Shown here: piece after piece, positions 24,901 through 37,400 of the stretch | Layout of the letters: each line of letters begins with the position of its first letter | Position numbering within the stretch: the stretch's first letter is position 1 | Assembly (NCBI GenBank): GCA_016802295.1 | Contig: JAESIW010000203.1 | Coordinates: 654,241 to 716,785 of the forward strand | Source of the DNA: Brachionus rotundiformis | Taxonomy: Eukaryota; Rotifera; Eurotatoria; Ploima; Brachionidae | Length of the DNA: 62,545 nt | Reading direction: 5' to 3' | Position numbers and translations under genes: made by a program | The notes under the pieces: generated by a model | What the model was told of the DNA's origin: nothing | The model's database searches: none | Seen by the model: the letters and a program-made list of their open reading frames with translations, nothing else

Positions 24901-25470
24901 AGTTTACCTATCCCAGAAACTAACTGCATCTTGCTTGGCAAAGTTAATCAGCATATTAAGTGACCATGTTTGAATTTGTATTGGTCACCGATATGCTATG
25001 GAATTAAAATTACCAGCTTTTTACCAGTTGATTCCAAACACTTTTTTTCCTTATTCGATAGTTCTTGCATCAATGCTTGACATTAGTTTTTTTTTTTGAA
25101 AAATAAAGTTTATAATTTAATTGACCTTTTTTTTTAAATCAAAAAGCACAATATAAAATATATTTGATTTATAAATGCACGGTAATAAAATTGATAACCC
25201 TTTTTATAAGTTTTTGGTTATAAATTATTATTTTAAAACTATGTTGATTTATTTTTATAATTTTCTTTTTTGAATTCTGTTTAATGAAGTTGAAGTCTAA
25301 ATCGAAAGGCGTCATTCAAAGATTTAGACTTCAAATATTTTTTAATTTTTAGTTAATTTTTGTTTTATTAATTGAGTTTTTTTTCTAAATTAATATCTTT
25401 ATTCTTTAAGCAAAAGTCAATTTCAACTGGCAGGATGTCGATTGTGAGGCCAATACTCAACAACAATTAG
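21949..25470 (+). CDS. RGS7: R7-family regulator of G-protein signalling (RGS6/7-like)
   Basis: GTPase-activating protein for G-alpha subunits of the Gi/o class; the family pairs with G-beta-5 through its GGL domain. Seven exons: 21949-22449, 23032-23083, 23143-23773, 23845-24045, 24420-24531, 24597-24689 and 25411-25470. They join in phase with GT-AG sites to give about 549 residues, a usual family length. A Ser/Thr/Asn-rich N-terminus is followed by a DEP domain (about 78-165, with IRTVKSFMSKIPSVFTGTDL and HGYLFPIDDHILT). Next come the DHEX region (KKRDKMERKILDSQERAFWD), the GGL domain (about 330-382, ending DPSNPW) and the RGS box (about 408-525, with FLEREFSSENLRFYEVC and NRFLRSDTYRDCL). 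The short last exon gives a basic Ser-rich tail. The family is certain; assignment to RGS7 rather than RGS6 is less so. A poly(A) signal AATAAA lies at 25779-25784. Confidence 0.93.
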
Positions 25471-25989
25471 AAATGTCAACATTTGGATTCAAAAGTTTCA
25501 TTTAATAGAGAAAAATTGAAAAATTATTGAGTGTATATATCGAAAAAATGATACTTAATTATCTAGTCAGAAATAATTTTTTTTTTCCTTCAAAAAAATT
25601 CTTATCTCATTCGGTCGTTGGAAATTTTTTTATGAAATTTGTTATGGTAATGTATTTTGTATTTATTTTTAAGTTTTTAATATTTATCTTCCTAATATAA
25701 GAGCGCCTTTGTGGCTATTTAGTTTTGTTTTAAAATATATAAAAGAATGATTGTTGTTATAAAAATTTTTAATGGCATAATAAAATTTAAAATAAAATTT
25801 TCTTTAAATTAACTAAAAAATTAAGTCTGTATTTACCAATAATAAAAAAATACTTAATTCAATTACTAGATTTTTATAAAACAATCACAAATTTTCAAAG
25901 TAAAAGTAGTTAAATTATATTTAAGTATTGATATTTTTGGCCAAGATCATGCAGTCCTGTTCAATTAATTGTTTAACTTAAGAATTTAA

Positions 25990-26560
25990 GACCATTCAGA
26001 CAGCTCCTCAGCTAAATGGTGTATGCAAGTATTAAATTCATCAATATATTCTTACATGTCGCCTCATCTCGAAATTTCAAAAGATTAATCTCTGTTAGAT
26101 CTCTTGGTTTGAATACTTTAAGATACCTTGTTTGAATTCATCCCAATTGACAGCTTCACGATTTGTGAAAATTGTAAAAAAGCTCTCTCAGTCTTATCTC
26201 TTAAATATGTAGTCGCAACCAGTACATTAAGAAATTTATCTATTTGTTAAAGGGCGAAATTTCTCTCGATGATTCTGATCTTTTCTTCTATATTTTCTGA
26301 TTCTTTTCCACTAAAAAGCAGTTGGTTTCCAACTTTAATCTAGATAGAAGTTGATTATTAATTCTAGACGTTTTTAATTCATGACAGCGTGCCAAGACTG
26401 ATCAATTGCATGAATAATTTGATTTGTCTTGTTCTGTCTTATTTATGTTGCTAAATTCATTTGACCCTCCTGATCACTTTGTTCTTCTTTTGCTCTTTGT
26501 TGAGATTTGAAACAATTCTTCACATGAAGCTTTCAAAAATTTATCAAAATTTAATTATAG
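25990..26560 (-). pseudogene. Possible LTR-retrotransposon gag remnant
   Basis: Minus-strand frames give broken gag-like text: a segment resembling FLNVLVATTYLRDKTERAF, then KPRDLTEINLLKFRDEAT, with stops and frameshifts and a Gln-rich region upstream. The order resembles the capsid part of Ty3/gypsy-like gag proteins, but no protease, RT or LTR is seen nearby. The assignment is weak. Confidence 0.3.
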
Positions 26561-26589
26561 TTGTTCCCCTAATTTAATAATAATAATAG

Positions 26590-27994
26590 TTTATATTCTA
26601 CGGTCAGTTTAGCTAATCTAAAATGACAAAGCAAGAAGACTATAGTAGTCCCGCTATAGTAGACTTTTCATTTTTATTATTTCTACCGACATCATCCAGT
26701 CTGTTTTTGAACTGGTTAACTGAACTTGCTGTGACAACTGACGTCGGCAACATATTCCATTTGTTCACTACTCGATTAGATAGAAAGATACGCCTTGCTT
26801 CACATTTTGTTAGCTGAGAGCGAATGCGATGCTTTGCTTCTCTTACTCCTCCACGTGGTCCTTCGTTATTAACTGAACTCATAAGTTCCGCATCATAATG
26901 CCAATTGACATGATTATATTTGTTTTGAATTTTATAAAATTGAACCAGATCTCCACGCTCTCGCCTTTCTTTTAGAGTTTCCAATCCTAAATTAGTTAAC
27001 CTTGCCTCATAATTCAAACTTCTTATCTGTGGAACAAGTTTCGTTGCTCGTCTTTGTACTAGTCGAAATATATCCTTTTTTAAATAAGAATTCCAAGCAG
27101 GCACACAGTATTCAAGATGAGGTCTAACGTTTGTTTTGTAAAGTTGCAAAAAAGATTGAGCATCCCAATACTCAAATGATTAAGCATACCAAGCATGTTA
27201 TTAGCTTTTATAAAACAACTATCAATTTGATCATTCCATTTGAGTTTGTTATTCACCATTACACCAAGATCGCGCTCAGTAGTAGTCTCAGCTAATCCAA
27301 CTCTGATATCATTTGCATTTAACATTGAGATTTCTTGCCTGGCAATCTTTAAGTTGCCCATATGCATTACTTTACATTTGGACTCATTGAACTCCATACT
27401 CCAGCGCTTCAACCACTCAACCATCTTGTCAATGTCATCTTGAATTAGCATTCGATCACCAGTATTTCTAATGACACTAATCAATTTGCTGTCATCCGCA
27501 AACAGCTTACAAAAATGACTTACTATCTCTGGTAAATCATTTATGAAGATCAAAAAAAGTAAAGGACCAAGTACTGAATCTTGTGGAACCCCACTTAGCA
27601 CATCAACCCAATCAGATTCATACTGATCTATCACTACTCTCTGTTTTCTATCTTGTAGAAAATTTTCTAGCCACCCCAAAAGCTTACCCGTAAATCCATA
27701 ACTCTTTAACTTGATTTTAAGTAACTTATGCGAGACGCGATCAAATGCCTTTGCAAAATCTAAGAAAACTATCACAGCACTGAGTCCTCTATTCAATGCC
27801 TCAGTGATGATATCCAAAGTTTCCAGCAAGTTGGTTGTACAGGTAACTTTTTCTTCTAAAAACGTATTTTGGATATTTGCATGTTCTGTAATCTTTTGAT
27901 TCAAAGTGTTTTCATCCATCGTATCATCTAGTCGTAATGATTGGTCAAATCTTAATGATATGAATGCATGATCAAAATCTTCTTTCTTTGACAT
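26590..27994 (-). pseudogene. CR1/L2-like LINE reverse transcriptase, 5'-truncated and frameshifted
   Basis: The upstream frame (27994-27080) carries RT motif A (VIVFLDFAKAFDRVSHKL), motif B (SGVPQDSVLGPLLFLIFIND) and motif C (KLFADDSKL). The downstream frame (27149-26640) carries RPHLEYCVPAWNSYLK, VQRRATKLVPQIR and the tail LSNRVVNKWNMLP. They are separated by a frameshift near 27150. Motif B has Asp where most relatives have Gly (QGSVLG). The first 34 codons of the upstream frame do not look like RT and may be foreign sequence. The 3' end runs into a TTATTATTATT-like tail near 26575-26600, a short microsatellite end as seen in CR1/L2-type LINEs. Confidence 0.85.
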
Positions 27995-27999
27995 ATATG

Positions 28000-28502
28000 T
28001 ATATTATTATATTATTTGCTGATCTTTTTGCTCGAATGGGCTGCTATCATATGTGGTGAGACTAAGCTGATTACGCTTTTCGTGAGGGAATGTAACAAAA
28101 TCAAATTATCAACTAAAGGTTTATATTTTATTAAGTCTAACAAATAAGAGGGTTTTATAAAAGGTTATCAACTTAGTTACTATTTTTTGAAGATATTTAG
28201 TCAATAATTTAATAAAACAACAGCATCTGAACTTAAAGGTAATGTAACTAAGTGAGTCTGGTCTGTATATGAAAAACCTGACAATATTTATTATCTAATT
28301 AATACTTATTCTTTGAAATTTAAAAATTCTTTTTGATCAAAATAAAAATGAGTAATAAAATTAATTCATAGCTTTTTTAGACATATTTATTATTTTAAAA
28401 ACACCTAAAATTGAATATTTATTTTGTTTATTAGCTTAAATAAATTAATATAAAAAACCTGTTTTTAAATGAATAAGATTATTTTAATTTTTAACCAAGA
28501 TA
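28000..28502. other. Non-coding region upstream of the protease gene
   Basis: AT-rich spacer between the antisense LINE remnant and the protease start. A GC-richer stretch at 28020-28100 shows no motif I recognise. Confidence 0.4.
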
Positions 28503-29668
28503 ATGAAATTTCTTTTCATTTTGGCATCTATTGTGGTCCAAAATGCTCACTCAATTTGTCATGTTGGAAAATTTTGCGGAGATTGTGGCTTAAATTTTTT
28601 CAATCAGCAAAACCGCATAGTTGGGGGCGCTGAAGCGATTCCACATAGCTGGCCCTCAGCAGTTCGTATAGTATTTAAGTATTATTTTACATTTGGGAGA
28701 AAAATAAGACTCTATTCGGCTATTTGTGGAGGGACATTAATTGATAATGATACAATAATCACTGCTGGTCATTGTTTTGTAAGATACATTTTCTTTGATA
28801 ACTTAATAATAAAAGTTGTTCCTAACGAATTTCATTCGACTTATGGATCTATGTACAAAGTGTACGCTGGTATCCATAACGTGAATGAAAAATCAACTCC
28901 GCTTGAAGTATTCTCTTTTAATCAGGTAATTTTACCAAAGTTGCCATAAAAAATTTAACATAAAAACTATTAAAGCATCCTAACTATGATGATAAAGAAT
29001 ATATTAATGATATTGGGGTTATTAGACTTAAGAATGAAATTAGGTTCTCGGAAACTATTCAACCGTCTTGTTTGCCAAATATTAACCAAACAGATTATCC
29101 GCGAGTGGAGAATGTTGATGTGTGGACTGTAGGATGGGGGTTAAATGACGAAAACAAGATGTCAAATACGCTCATTAATGTAAAGCTCACGCTTTATCAG
29201 TTTGGAGAGTGCAGCCAATTTAAGAAATTTAAAAATGAATCTCTTCAATTATGCGCAGGCAAGATATTTAAAAATTAAGAGATAAAAATATGAAAAATAT
29301 GTATATAGGAGACAAATTTGGAATAAAAGATAGTTGTTCGGGAGATTCTGGAGGACCTTTGTTTGTCAAAGATAATCTAGAAGGAAGAGAAAAGTTTGTC
29401 ATGATAGGAATAGTTTCGTATGGTCTTAGTGATTGTGGATCAAATTATCCTGCGTAAGGTTTGAAAAATACCTCTATTTGTTTAACTAATATTTTCTTCA
29501 AGTATTTACACTAAAGTTAGTCCTTATTTGGAATGGATCAATTTTTTATCCAAGCAAGAAAAAGTAAAGCTTTTTGGCTTTAACAATAGTTTTAAACTAA
29601 AATTAAACATTTTATGTCTAGTTACCAGAGTTTTTCAAGTCGTAATTACTGAATTTAAATTAATCTAA
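28503..29668 (+). CDS. Secreted trypsin-like serine protease (S1 family zymogen)
   Basis: Extracellular endopeptidase with a signal peptide MKFLFILASIVVQNAHS and an activation site RIVGG near residue 39. Exons: 28503-28925, 28976-29258, 29309-29453 and 29503-29668, joined in phase into 338 residues. Intron 2 uses a GC donor (CAG|GCAAGA); the other two are GT-AG, and all three are 49-50 bases. The catalytic triad is visible: His in TAGHC, Asp in INDIGVIRL, Ser in CSGDSGGPLF. The residue six before the active Ser is Asp, as in trypsin, predicting cleavage after Lys or Arg. The usual SWG is SYG, and the Gly of PGVYT is Ala (PAIYTKVSPYLEWI). A tail of about 40 residues follows the protease fold. 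A poly(A) signal AATAAA lies at 29700-29705. I assign no specific physiological role. Confidence 0.88.
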
Positions 29669-29869
29669 TTTTTAAATATTATTTTGACTATTGTCTTTTA
29701 ATAAAATATTTCGAAAAACTTGTTGAATAAAAAATCTTAGTAGAAAAAATTATTATTAAAGAAAATAAAAGCATATAAAAATATCAAGCAAAAATTAAAA
29801 TATTAATAAATAGTGTCAGCTATAATTATAAGATATTAAATTATACTTGAAAATAAAAAAAAATAAAAT

Positions 29870-30305
29870 ACGGATGGATGGAGGTACGATAGCTAACCTC
29901 CTCAACGCTCATTTCGGCAGTCTTTTCATCCTTCGTCTGTCTAGTCACGCTCGGTCAGTCCAAAGCTTTGCCTCGCTCCAACGCGAGGTTGATATTGACT
30001 GCTTCTCTCACCTGAAAATGTACGCAAATACATCATGCCCTTAATCCCAGGAAATCGCCTGACATGGACGGTATCCACCCTTACGTTGTCAAATGTTGGT
30101 CCGATGCCTTTTCGGAGGTCCTCAGCGCTATCTTCACCAGTTCGTACACCAGTGGCAGGATCCCAGACGCTTGTAGACTCGCCCAGATCAGCCCAATCTT
30201 CAGGAAAGGTCAACTCGACGCACTTTCAGGGCGGTCAAAGACTATGCTCTTCAACGTGAGCAAATGCAAGGCGATGGAATTCAGTAGATTCGGCAAGACC
30301 ATCTA
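29870..30305 (+). pseudogene. Internally deleted LINE reverse-transcriptase fragment
   Basis: A patch near 50% GC inside AT-rich DNA. Plus-strand frames give the RT fingers region (PDMDGIHPYVVKCWSDAFSE, then SGRIPDACRLAQISPIFRKG), which jumps directly to the segment that follows motif C (FNVSKCKAMEFSRFGK). Motifs A, B and C are therefore missing, most simply by an internal deletion near 30240. Its end point matches that of the fragment at 38098-38525. Confidence 0.7.
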
Positions 30306-30718
30306 ATCGCCGCCAAATCCGATTTTCAAATCTAATTTTATTTTGACGTAAAAATTTAAACAGGATTTCTTAACATTAATTATAAATAAATAAAAATAAT
30401 CATAACTTCAGTATTTTTGTTTTAAAAAAGGTCTTGAACTCTATTTTATCATTTATAAGACGGTTCATGATCTCAAAATGTTGAAAATTTTACATTTTTA
30501 CATTTTCATAGTTTTAAAGAATTTATGATGATTCCTTAAAGAATCCTTAATTTTTCTTCAAATTTTTATTGACTGGGTCAAATATATTTTTCTGAATTTA
30601 GAGATGCCGAGTAAAAAGAATATCATAGATATTATCATGGTAATAACAGCTCAATAGGTTTTTGACGCTACAATTATTATTTTTTTTTATTCAAACTAAA
30701 TCGACTTTTAAATTAAAA

Positions 30719-31245
30719 GTGTTGTACAAAGTCGTTAAGTCAAGAGCAAGTCAAGTCATATGACTTGACTTAAAGTCATCAAAATTGATTTGAAACTCAC
30801 CAGATGTTTTTTTTTTTTCTAAATTCAAATATATAAACAAAATTTTAATAAAAAAGAAATAAAAATTAAAAAAAAATATGAATTTAATTTTTTATTAAAT
30901 AATCAGAATTATTATTTCCTTTCAAGACTTAAAATTGGATTAAAGATATGATGTTAAGAAGAATAAATAAATCCTTAAAAAATGAATTTTATTTTTATTA
31001 AATGATCAGATTTAATATTTCTTATCTAGAATTGAAATTATATTAAAGATATAATATATTTACAAGTGGTTTCAACATATAAATGAAAAGCGTCATCTTT
31101 TAGTAAATATTAGAATTCTTGGTTTTTTGATCCCATTTAGTAATATAAATATTTTTTTTTTTTAAAAAAAAGTTTCAAATCAAGTTTGATGACTTTTGTT
31201 TTAAAATAAAAATTTCAAGTCAAGTAAAATGACTTGACTTTTATT
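30719..31245. mobile_element. MITE-like element with inverted ends, copy 1
   Basis: It starts GTGTTGTACAAAGTCGTTAA and continues with an AAGTCAAGTCA...TGACTTGACTT palindrome. The right side (31170-31245) carries the inverse of the left-end block (GATGACTTTTG, CAAGTCAAGTAAAATGACTTG). Inside, an A/T-rich unit of about 75 bases is repeated in tandem with divergence (30877-30952 and 30978-31053). A related copy is at 34181-34437. It has no coding capacity. The right edge is uncertain. Confidence 0.65.
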
Positions 31246-32423
31246 AGACTTTAAAAAGACTTTTTTTTTGACTTTTGCGCAAGTCTGCTTTTAATCAAAC
31301 TTATTTAATTTTAATTTGCTAATACCAACAAGGCAATTTTTTTCCCAGAGCAACATTGAGCCATTCATCTTAATATTTAATCAAATTAATTTTTTCAAAT
31401 TTGAATAAAATTTTCATAAAAGTTAGCCTTTTGTAGAGGGTAAATAAAATTCTTTCATTGTCTTGAGGAAATTCAAAAACTTGAATTCAACTTTAATCCT
31501 TCTTGATTCATTTCAAATCATGATTACCAATCTAACTATTTGGGATCATAGCATCAAAACTAAGCAGTTGCCAGATAATTTGGCGCTGTAAAATTACCAA
31601 GCATAATTTCTGATCTAGCCCAATTAAATGCTCTAATTTCCTAAGGCAAAGATCTTTTATTTTAAGAAAAGAGTTAATACCATGGTTTCAAATTTTTGCT
31701 GTAAATTATTGAAAAATATTCTCTTATTAAATAAAGCAAATATTTTATTAATTAATTCAAATTATTTGACTAATTTAATTCTAAAATAATTCTAAAAGTT
31801 ATATAAATATTTAAAAAACTTCGAGTCCTAAAATGGTTTCAATTTGTTATTACTTTAAAAAAACAATTAATGATCGTTAGTAATCTAATTAAAGTTATGA
31901 TAGTAATTAATAGTCTTAACATTTCGTTTTTTAATGATTAAAATATCTGATAGAAAAAATCATAAAAAAAACTTGTGAATTTATTGTCAATTTAAGTTTT
32001 ATGTAGATAAATGTATCAGTTATCATTCAGTGGAATAAAATAAATTTTGTTTAAAAGGAAAAAATTCTCAACCTAACTAAATGTGTTCCTGATCAAATTA
32101 TAATTTTTAAATTATTTTAATATGAAACCACTAACAAATATTTATTTGAATTAATTAATCTTGAATTAGAGTAATAAATCATTTTAAGTGAATGCATTAA
32201 TACCTTGAAAGGTACCTTTATTATTGTTGACAAAATTTGCTTCATTTTAAATCGTGATTTTGAAATTTCAACACGACAGCAATTTTAAAAATGTTAATTA
32301 ATCCTAAAAGTGACTAACTAAAATCAATTTAGTCATTTTGAGAATTATATAATTGCTGCCGAAAAGTATTAGAGTTTATATTTTAAAAAATAGTTATCAA
32401 CTAAAAATAATATTAAAACAAAA
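31246..32423. other. Non-coding region upstream of Rap1
   Basis: AT-rich spacer that must hold the Rap1 promoter and 5' untranslated region. I see no gene and no specific regulatory motif. Confidence 0.4.
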
Positions 32424-33079
32424 ATGCGCGAATACAAATTGGTAGTTCTTGGAAGCGGAGGTGTTGGGTAGGTTTCCAGGAATCGAGTTGACAAAAATAT
32501 TAATTTCCTGATAAAAAAGTAAATCAGCTCTAACTATTCAGTTTGTTCAAGGAGTTTTTGTGGCAAACTATGACCCGACAATTGAAGACTGCTACAGAAA
32601 AGTAAAAATAAGAATAAATTATGTGATTTTTTTGTTCATTTTTTATTTAGAACATGACAATAAAAGGCCAACAATGCGCCGTAGAAATTCTGGACACGGC
32701 TGGCACCGAACAATTTACAGCAATGAGAGATTTGTACATGAAAAATGGTCAAGGATTTATCTTAGTCTACTCAATTACATCTCAAGCGACCTATAATGAT
32801 CTGTTCGATATTAAAGAACAAATAGAAACAACCAAAGATTCGTCAGAGGTGCCGATGATTTTGGTTGGCAACAAAACTGATCTGGAAGAGGAAAGAGTTG
32901 TGACGCGTGCACAGGGCGTTCAGTTGGCAAATTCATTTAATTGTTCTTTCATGGAAACATCAGCCAAAAATCGAGTCAATGTCGATGACATTTTTTTTGA
33001 TTTATTGAAGCAGATCGACAAAAGATACCCGGAAGAGAAGAAAAAAATACCCAAGAAAAAAAAATGCATCATTCTATAA
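32424..33079 (+). CDS. RAP1: Ras-family small GTPase Rap1
   Basis: Membrane-anchored GTP switch that controls cell adhesion and signalling. Exons 32424-32467, 32520-32601 and 32651-33079 (introns 52 and 49 bases) give 184 residues, the usual Rap1 length. The P-loop GSGGVGKS has Gly12, Lys16 and Ser17. The effector loop YDPTIEDCY has Cys at 39, where vertebrate Rap1 has Ser. DTAGTEQF has Thr at 61, the mark that separates Rap from most Ras proteins. NKTD and ETSAK are the base-binding motifs. The end is a Lys-rich stretch and CIIL, a CAAX box ending in Leu and hence probably geranylgeranylated. A poly(A) signal AATAAA lies at 33247-33252. All key residues are intact. Confidence 0.96.
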
Positions 33080-34180
33080 ATTTTTTAGTTTATTTTTGTC
33101 CATAAATTGTTCAGATAACCGAGAATGTTTTTAAATTTTTTCATTAAATTTAAAAGAATCTTATATATTTTTATATTAATTCAGAAATAACTAAAAAAAT
33201 CTATTAAAATCTATCTATTTATTTTTTACATTTTTTATATGAAAAAAATAAAATTAAAAGAAATAGATCTTTGAGAATCAGACTGAATTTAACAGAATAC
33301 AGACCTTCAAATCTTAATTAGGATCCTACAAGACATGCAAAGATTTTTTAAGACAAATGATCTTGTGAAATACTGTAAGGATTAGATATTTTTACAAGAC
33401 TTGTGTCTGGGAAATTTTTAGTGTTGGATTTGTGGATTGAAAAATGACCAGTCTAGAAATGCGTGAATTAATTTATTTTTTTTAAATATCTTATTTTAAA
33501 TGTGCCAAAATTTTAAATCTAATTTAGATTATTAAAAGTTTAAAAAATGGTAAAATGAATTAAATTTAAAGGCGAAACGACCATCTCATTAATTTCTATC
33601 TTACCAACAGCTTTTCTACCACCTAAAATTATTTTTATTTGTTTGTTGAAAATTCGTAAAATTAAAACATAAATGATTTATATATTTTCCTTTTTAAATT
33701 AATTAACAATTTATTTTTGTCAATTACAATTCGACATTATCTAAATTGACAGTGAATTATTTTTTCTATTTGATAAAAATATTTAAATAATAGTTAATTT
33801 AGATTCCGTTTTAATTGTATTTAATTAGGATGATTTAGTTTAATTTGAATTATTAAATTTTAATTCTTTTTAGATTATTTATTTTCAAGATCAATTTTTC
33901 TGGTAACATTTATTTTTTTTCAAACGTGATAATAAAGCAGATAAATTTTTTATTCATTATTATGTCTGAAAATGTCAACTCAAAAGCTTCCCAGATCCTA
34001 ATCATCTTCTGAGGTTCAAAATTAAAAAAAATATAAAAGTCAAAATTTAAAACCTTGTATAGAATGAAATAATTTAGAGGAAAACAACATATTTGGTGAT
34101 TAAATATGTAATATGTCAATTAACGATAATGTAGTTTCAGATGCAGAATAATCTAATATGAAAATAATGAAGAATATAGT
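33080..34180. other. Rap1 3' region and AT-rich spacer
   Basis: Contains the 3' untranslated region of Rap1, a stretch at 33290-33420 sharing AGGATC/AAGATTTTTT words with 3360-3610, and otherwise AT-rich DNA. I see no gene. Confidence 0.4.
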
Positions 34181-34437
34181 GTTGTACAATGTCGTAAAGT
34201 CAAGAGCAAGTCAAGTCACTTTACTTGACTTGAAATTTTTATTTTAAAACAAAAGTCATCAAAATTGATTTGAACCTTTTTTTCAAAAAAGAATATTTAT
34301 ATTATTATATCTTTAATCCAATTTTAAGTCTTGAAAGGAAATAATAATTCTGATTATTTAATAAAAAATTAAATTCATATTTTTTTTTAATTTTTATTTC
34401 TTTTTTATTAAAATTTTGTTTATATATTTTGATATAT
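34181..34437. mobile_element. MITE-like element, copy 2 (partial)
   Basis: It starts GTGTTGTACAATGTCGTAAA, as copy 1 at 30719 does, and continues with the same AAGTCAAGTCA palindrome. Its inner part is the reverse complement of 30828-30950 in copy 1 (for example CTTTAATCCAATTTTAAGTC). It looks like half of the palindromic element and ends where the LINE ORF1 region begins. Confidence 0.65.
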
Positions 34438-34444
34438 TTATTTA

Positions 34445-37400
34445 TTAAAAATTAACTCAAATTAACATAAATTATGGAAGATAATTTGATAACCAATGGG
34501 TCAACTCTTCAAAGGACAGAATACTAGACAACTGCATGTTTGCATGATATCGGAGACATCAAAACGACCAAGATCGAAGACAAGTCCAGATTTGAGTCCC
34601 ACAGAATCTCGATACGTTGAAAGGACTCGAAAATTCGAAGGAGATAGAAAGATTGAATACACATATAGCTACACTTACTTCAAAACTTGATGACTTAAGC
34701 ATTAATAATGTAGAAATGGCCATACCAGCGAGAGAGATCAATCCTGAAAGGGAGAACGTGCCAACAACCAGTGAGCCTTCTCTCCTCAGTGATCTCTTCA
34801 AAAATAAGAGGAAGAATAACAACCATGAAATTGCAATAATAGAAAAAGTAGCGAAGGAAGCAAAGGCGAAGGAGATCAAGGCTAGTAATATAGTAATTTA
34901 TGGAATTGCTGAATCTAACAATGAGAATAAGTTAGATGCAGCAGAAGATGACAAACTGGTAACAATTGAACTATTTAAAGAACTAGGTATAGCACCATCA
35001 TCAAACTATTTTAAAAAGACTCATCGAATTAACAAAACGAGGAAGGACAATAGACCAGCATTACTTAAAGTCGAACTAAAGGACAAAGAAGCTACAAATA
35101 TAGTTCTTTCAAGGGCAAGGAATCTCAAAAGTATTGAAAAATACAAAGGAGTATAAATTAACCGTGGTCTAACAACAAACGAAATGGAAGTCGAGAGGGC
35201 AGCACGAAAGGAGTGTTCTGAGAGAAACGAGAAATTGGACCATGGTGAAGGGAGGCTTAAGTACGGTATTGACTACACTAAATCAGAAGCCGGTACTGAG
35301 TACTTCTGGGGACTCAGATCTGGTAGAATCCATAAGATCAACAGGAAAACCAAGAAAATCATCGCGTGAAGAATAAGAAAATAACAGCGGCAATATACAT
35401 AACTTAGCTGTAAATAATAAACTAACTGTAGTACCACAAACACCATTATCAAAATACGAAAGAATAACAATGAATTGCCTAACTATACCAAATGAACCAA
35501 TACAAGAACAAATAAACAATAAAGAACAACAATGCGAGAAAATTAGCATCTGTACACTCAACTGTAAAAATCTGCTCGGAAATTTTAATTATGTAAACAA
35601 AATAACTGAAGAATCCCTCATCATCTTCATACAGGAAACTTGGCTAAAAACAGCAAAGCAAGCTAATCAAGTCCTTAATAATAATTTTAAATTAATACAT
35701 AAGACCTCAATGCCACTAGAATATTCAGTAGGAAGACCTCATGGCGGAACAGGCTGGCTAATTAGTAAAGATCTCTTAAAAAAAGCACAAGTAGAATTTT
35801 TATCAGACCGAATCTCGCTATGCCAAATACATGACACCTACCTTATAGGTGTATATATGAATTTGAAGGACCAGCTGACTCGGTCGTTAAATTCGAAAGT
35901 CTAGTTAGTCAAATTATAAACATAGCTGACAAAATATACTCGAAAAATGACAACGCTGAAATTTGTATATTGGGTGATTTTAATACTGATTTAAACCGTA
36001 AATCTAACTTTACCGAAATTTTGAATCTATTGATAGAGTGAGAAAACCTTATCGTCATTAGCCATCTATTTTGTCAAAAAACTGGTTACACCTTTAAACA
36101 AACAAACTCCACAAAACTATAATGTCAAATAAAAAAAACGAAAAAACCATATTAAAAAATCCATGTAGTAGAATTGACCACGTACTAATAAACGAAAACG
36201 TGGTTGATAAAATTGAGCAAATAAATATAAAATAGACCTGAAAAATCTAAAAATAAATAGCGATAAAAGTAATCGCAACACAAATAAACACAATAAAATA
36301 CAACTTACTTGGAAAACAAATTGGCACGACACGAATTAACAAATGGCATATTCTTACTTGCTTAAAACTAAGCTTGACAATAAACGAATACAAATTGCCT
36401 TAAACGAAAACTTAAAAAATTTCTCTAAAATCAACTCAACAAAAATACTCAATGAAATAGCTAGCTCAATGAGGGATGCAATGGTTGAAACTACATACTT
36501 CAATAACAAAATAAAACAGAAAAACAACAAACACGTAAAATCAAAAAAATGGTGGGATGACGAAATGAAAAGCCTAAAACAACAAGTAAAAGATATCTAT
36601 CTCAAATTCAAAGAAAGTGATTTTAAATCTAAAGAACTAAAAGATCAACTAAGAATCAGTAAAAATAATTTCAGATCAAAATTATCAGTCAAAACCAACT
36701 AAACGAAATACTAAGAGAAATAAATAACTATGAAAAAAAAATAAACGACACATTGAACATTGACCTAATAAAAGTACATCCTAAGGTTATAAAAAAAATA
36801 ATCAAAGAACTTCCCAATGGGAAATCAAGTGGCTTTGGCGATACTTGCAATGAAATGTTTAAATATGGTTGCAAGAACTCTCGACAATAATAGCAAAAAT
36901 AATTGAAACAATGATTAGATACAATCAATTATCATACTTATTTAACATAGGAAAGATACTTCCAATCCTTAAAAATAATACTGCTCCAAATTATGAAATT
37001 AATAACATAAGACCTATTACAATATATGACACCATTGCGAATATTTTTGAAAAATATTTTCTTCATAGATTGGAGCGAAAAAATAGCGACCCACAAACAC
37101 AGTTTGGCTTCAAAGCAAAGAGCTCTACAAATCATGGAATCTATACCTTAACTGAAACTATAGGATACTATAAATCTCGTAAAAAAAAGTTATTTATTTG
37201 TGCCATTGACGCCAGCAAAGCTTTTGATAAAGTAATCAGAGAAATCATGTTAAAAAATTTGATTGGCAAGATAGTTTTAAAAAGCTACTATGAAGAATCG
37301 TTCGCGATTGTACAAAATAAAAACCAAATATCGTCAATTTTCAAAACGACAATAGTTGTAAAACAGGGTGGACCGCTCTCTCCAAAACTATTTTCAATAA

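Noticed and set aside
25413..25505. Alternative last-exon frame of the RGS gene
   Set aside because: A 30-codon frame is open, but it does not match the phase at which exon 6 ends; the chosen frame gives a basic Ser-rich tail as in the family.
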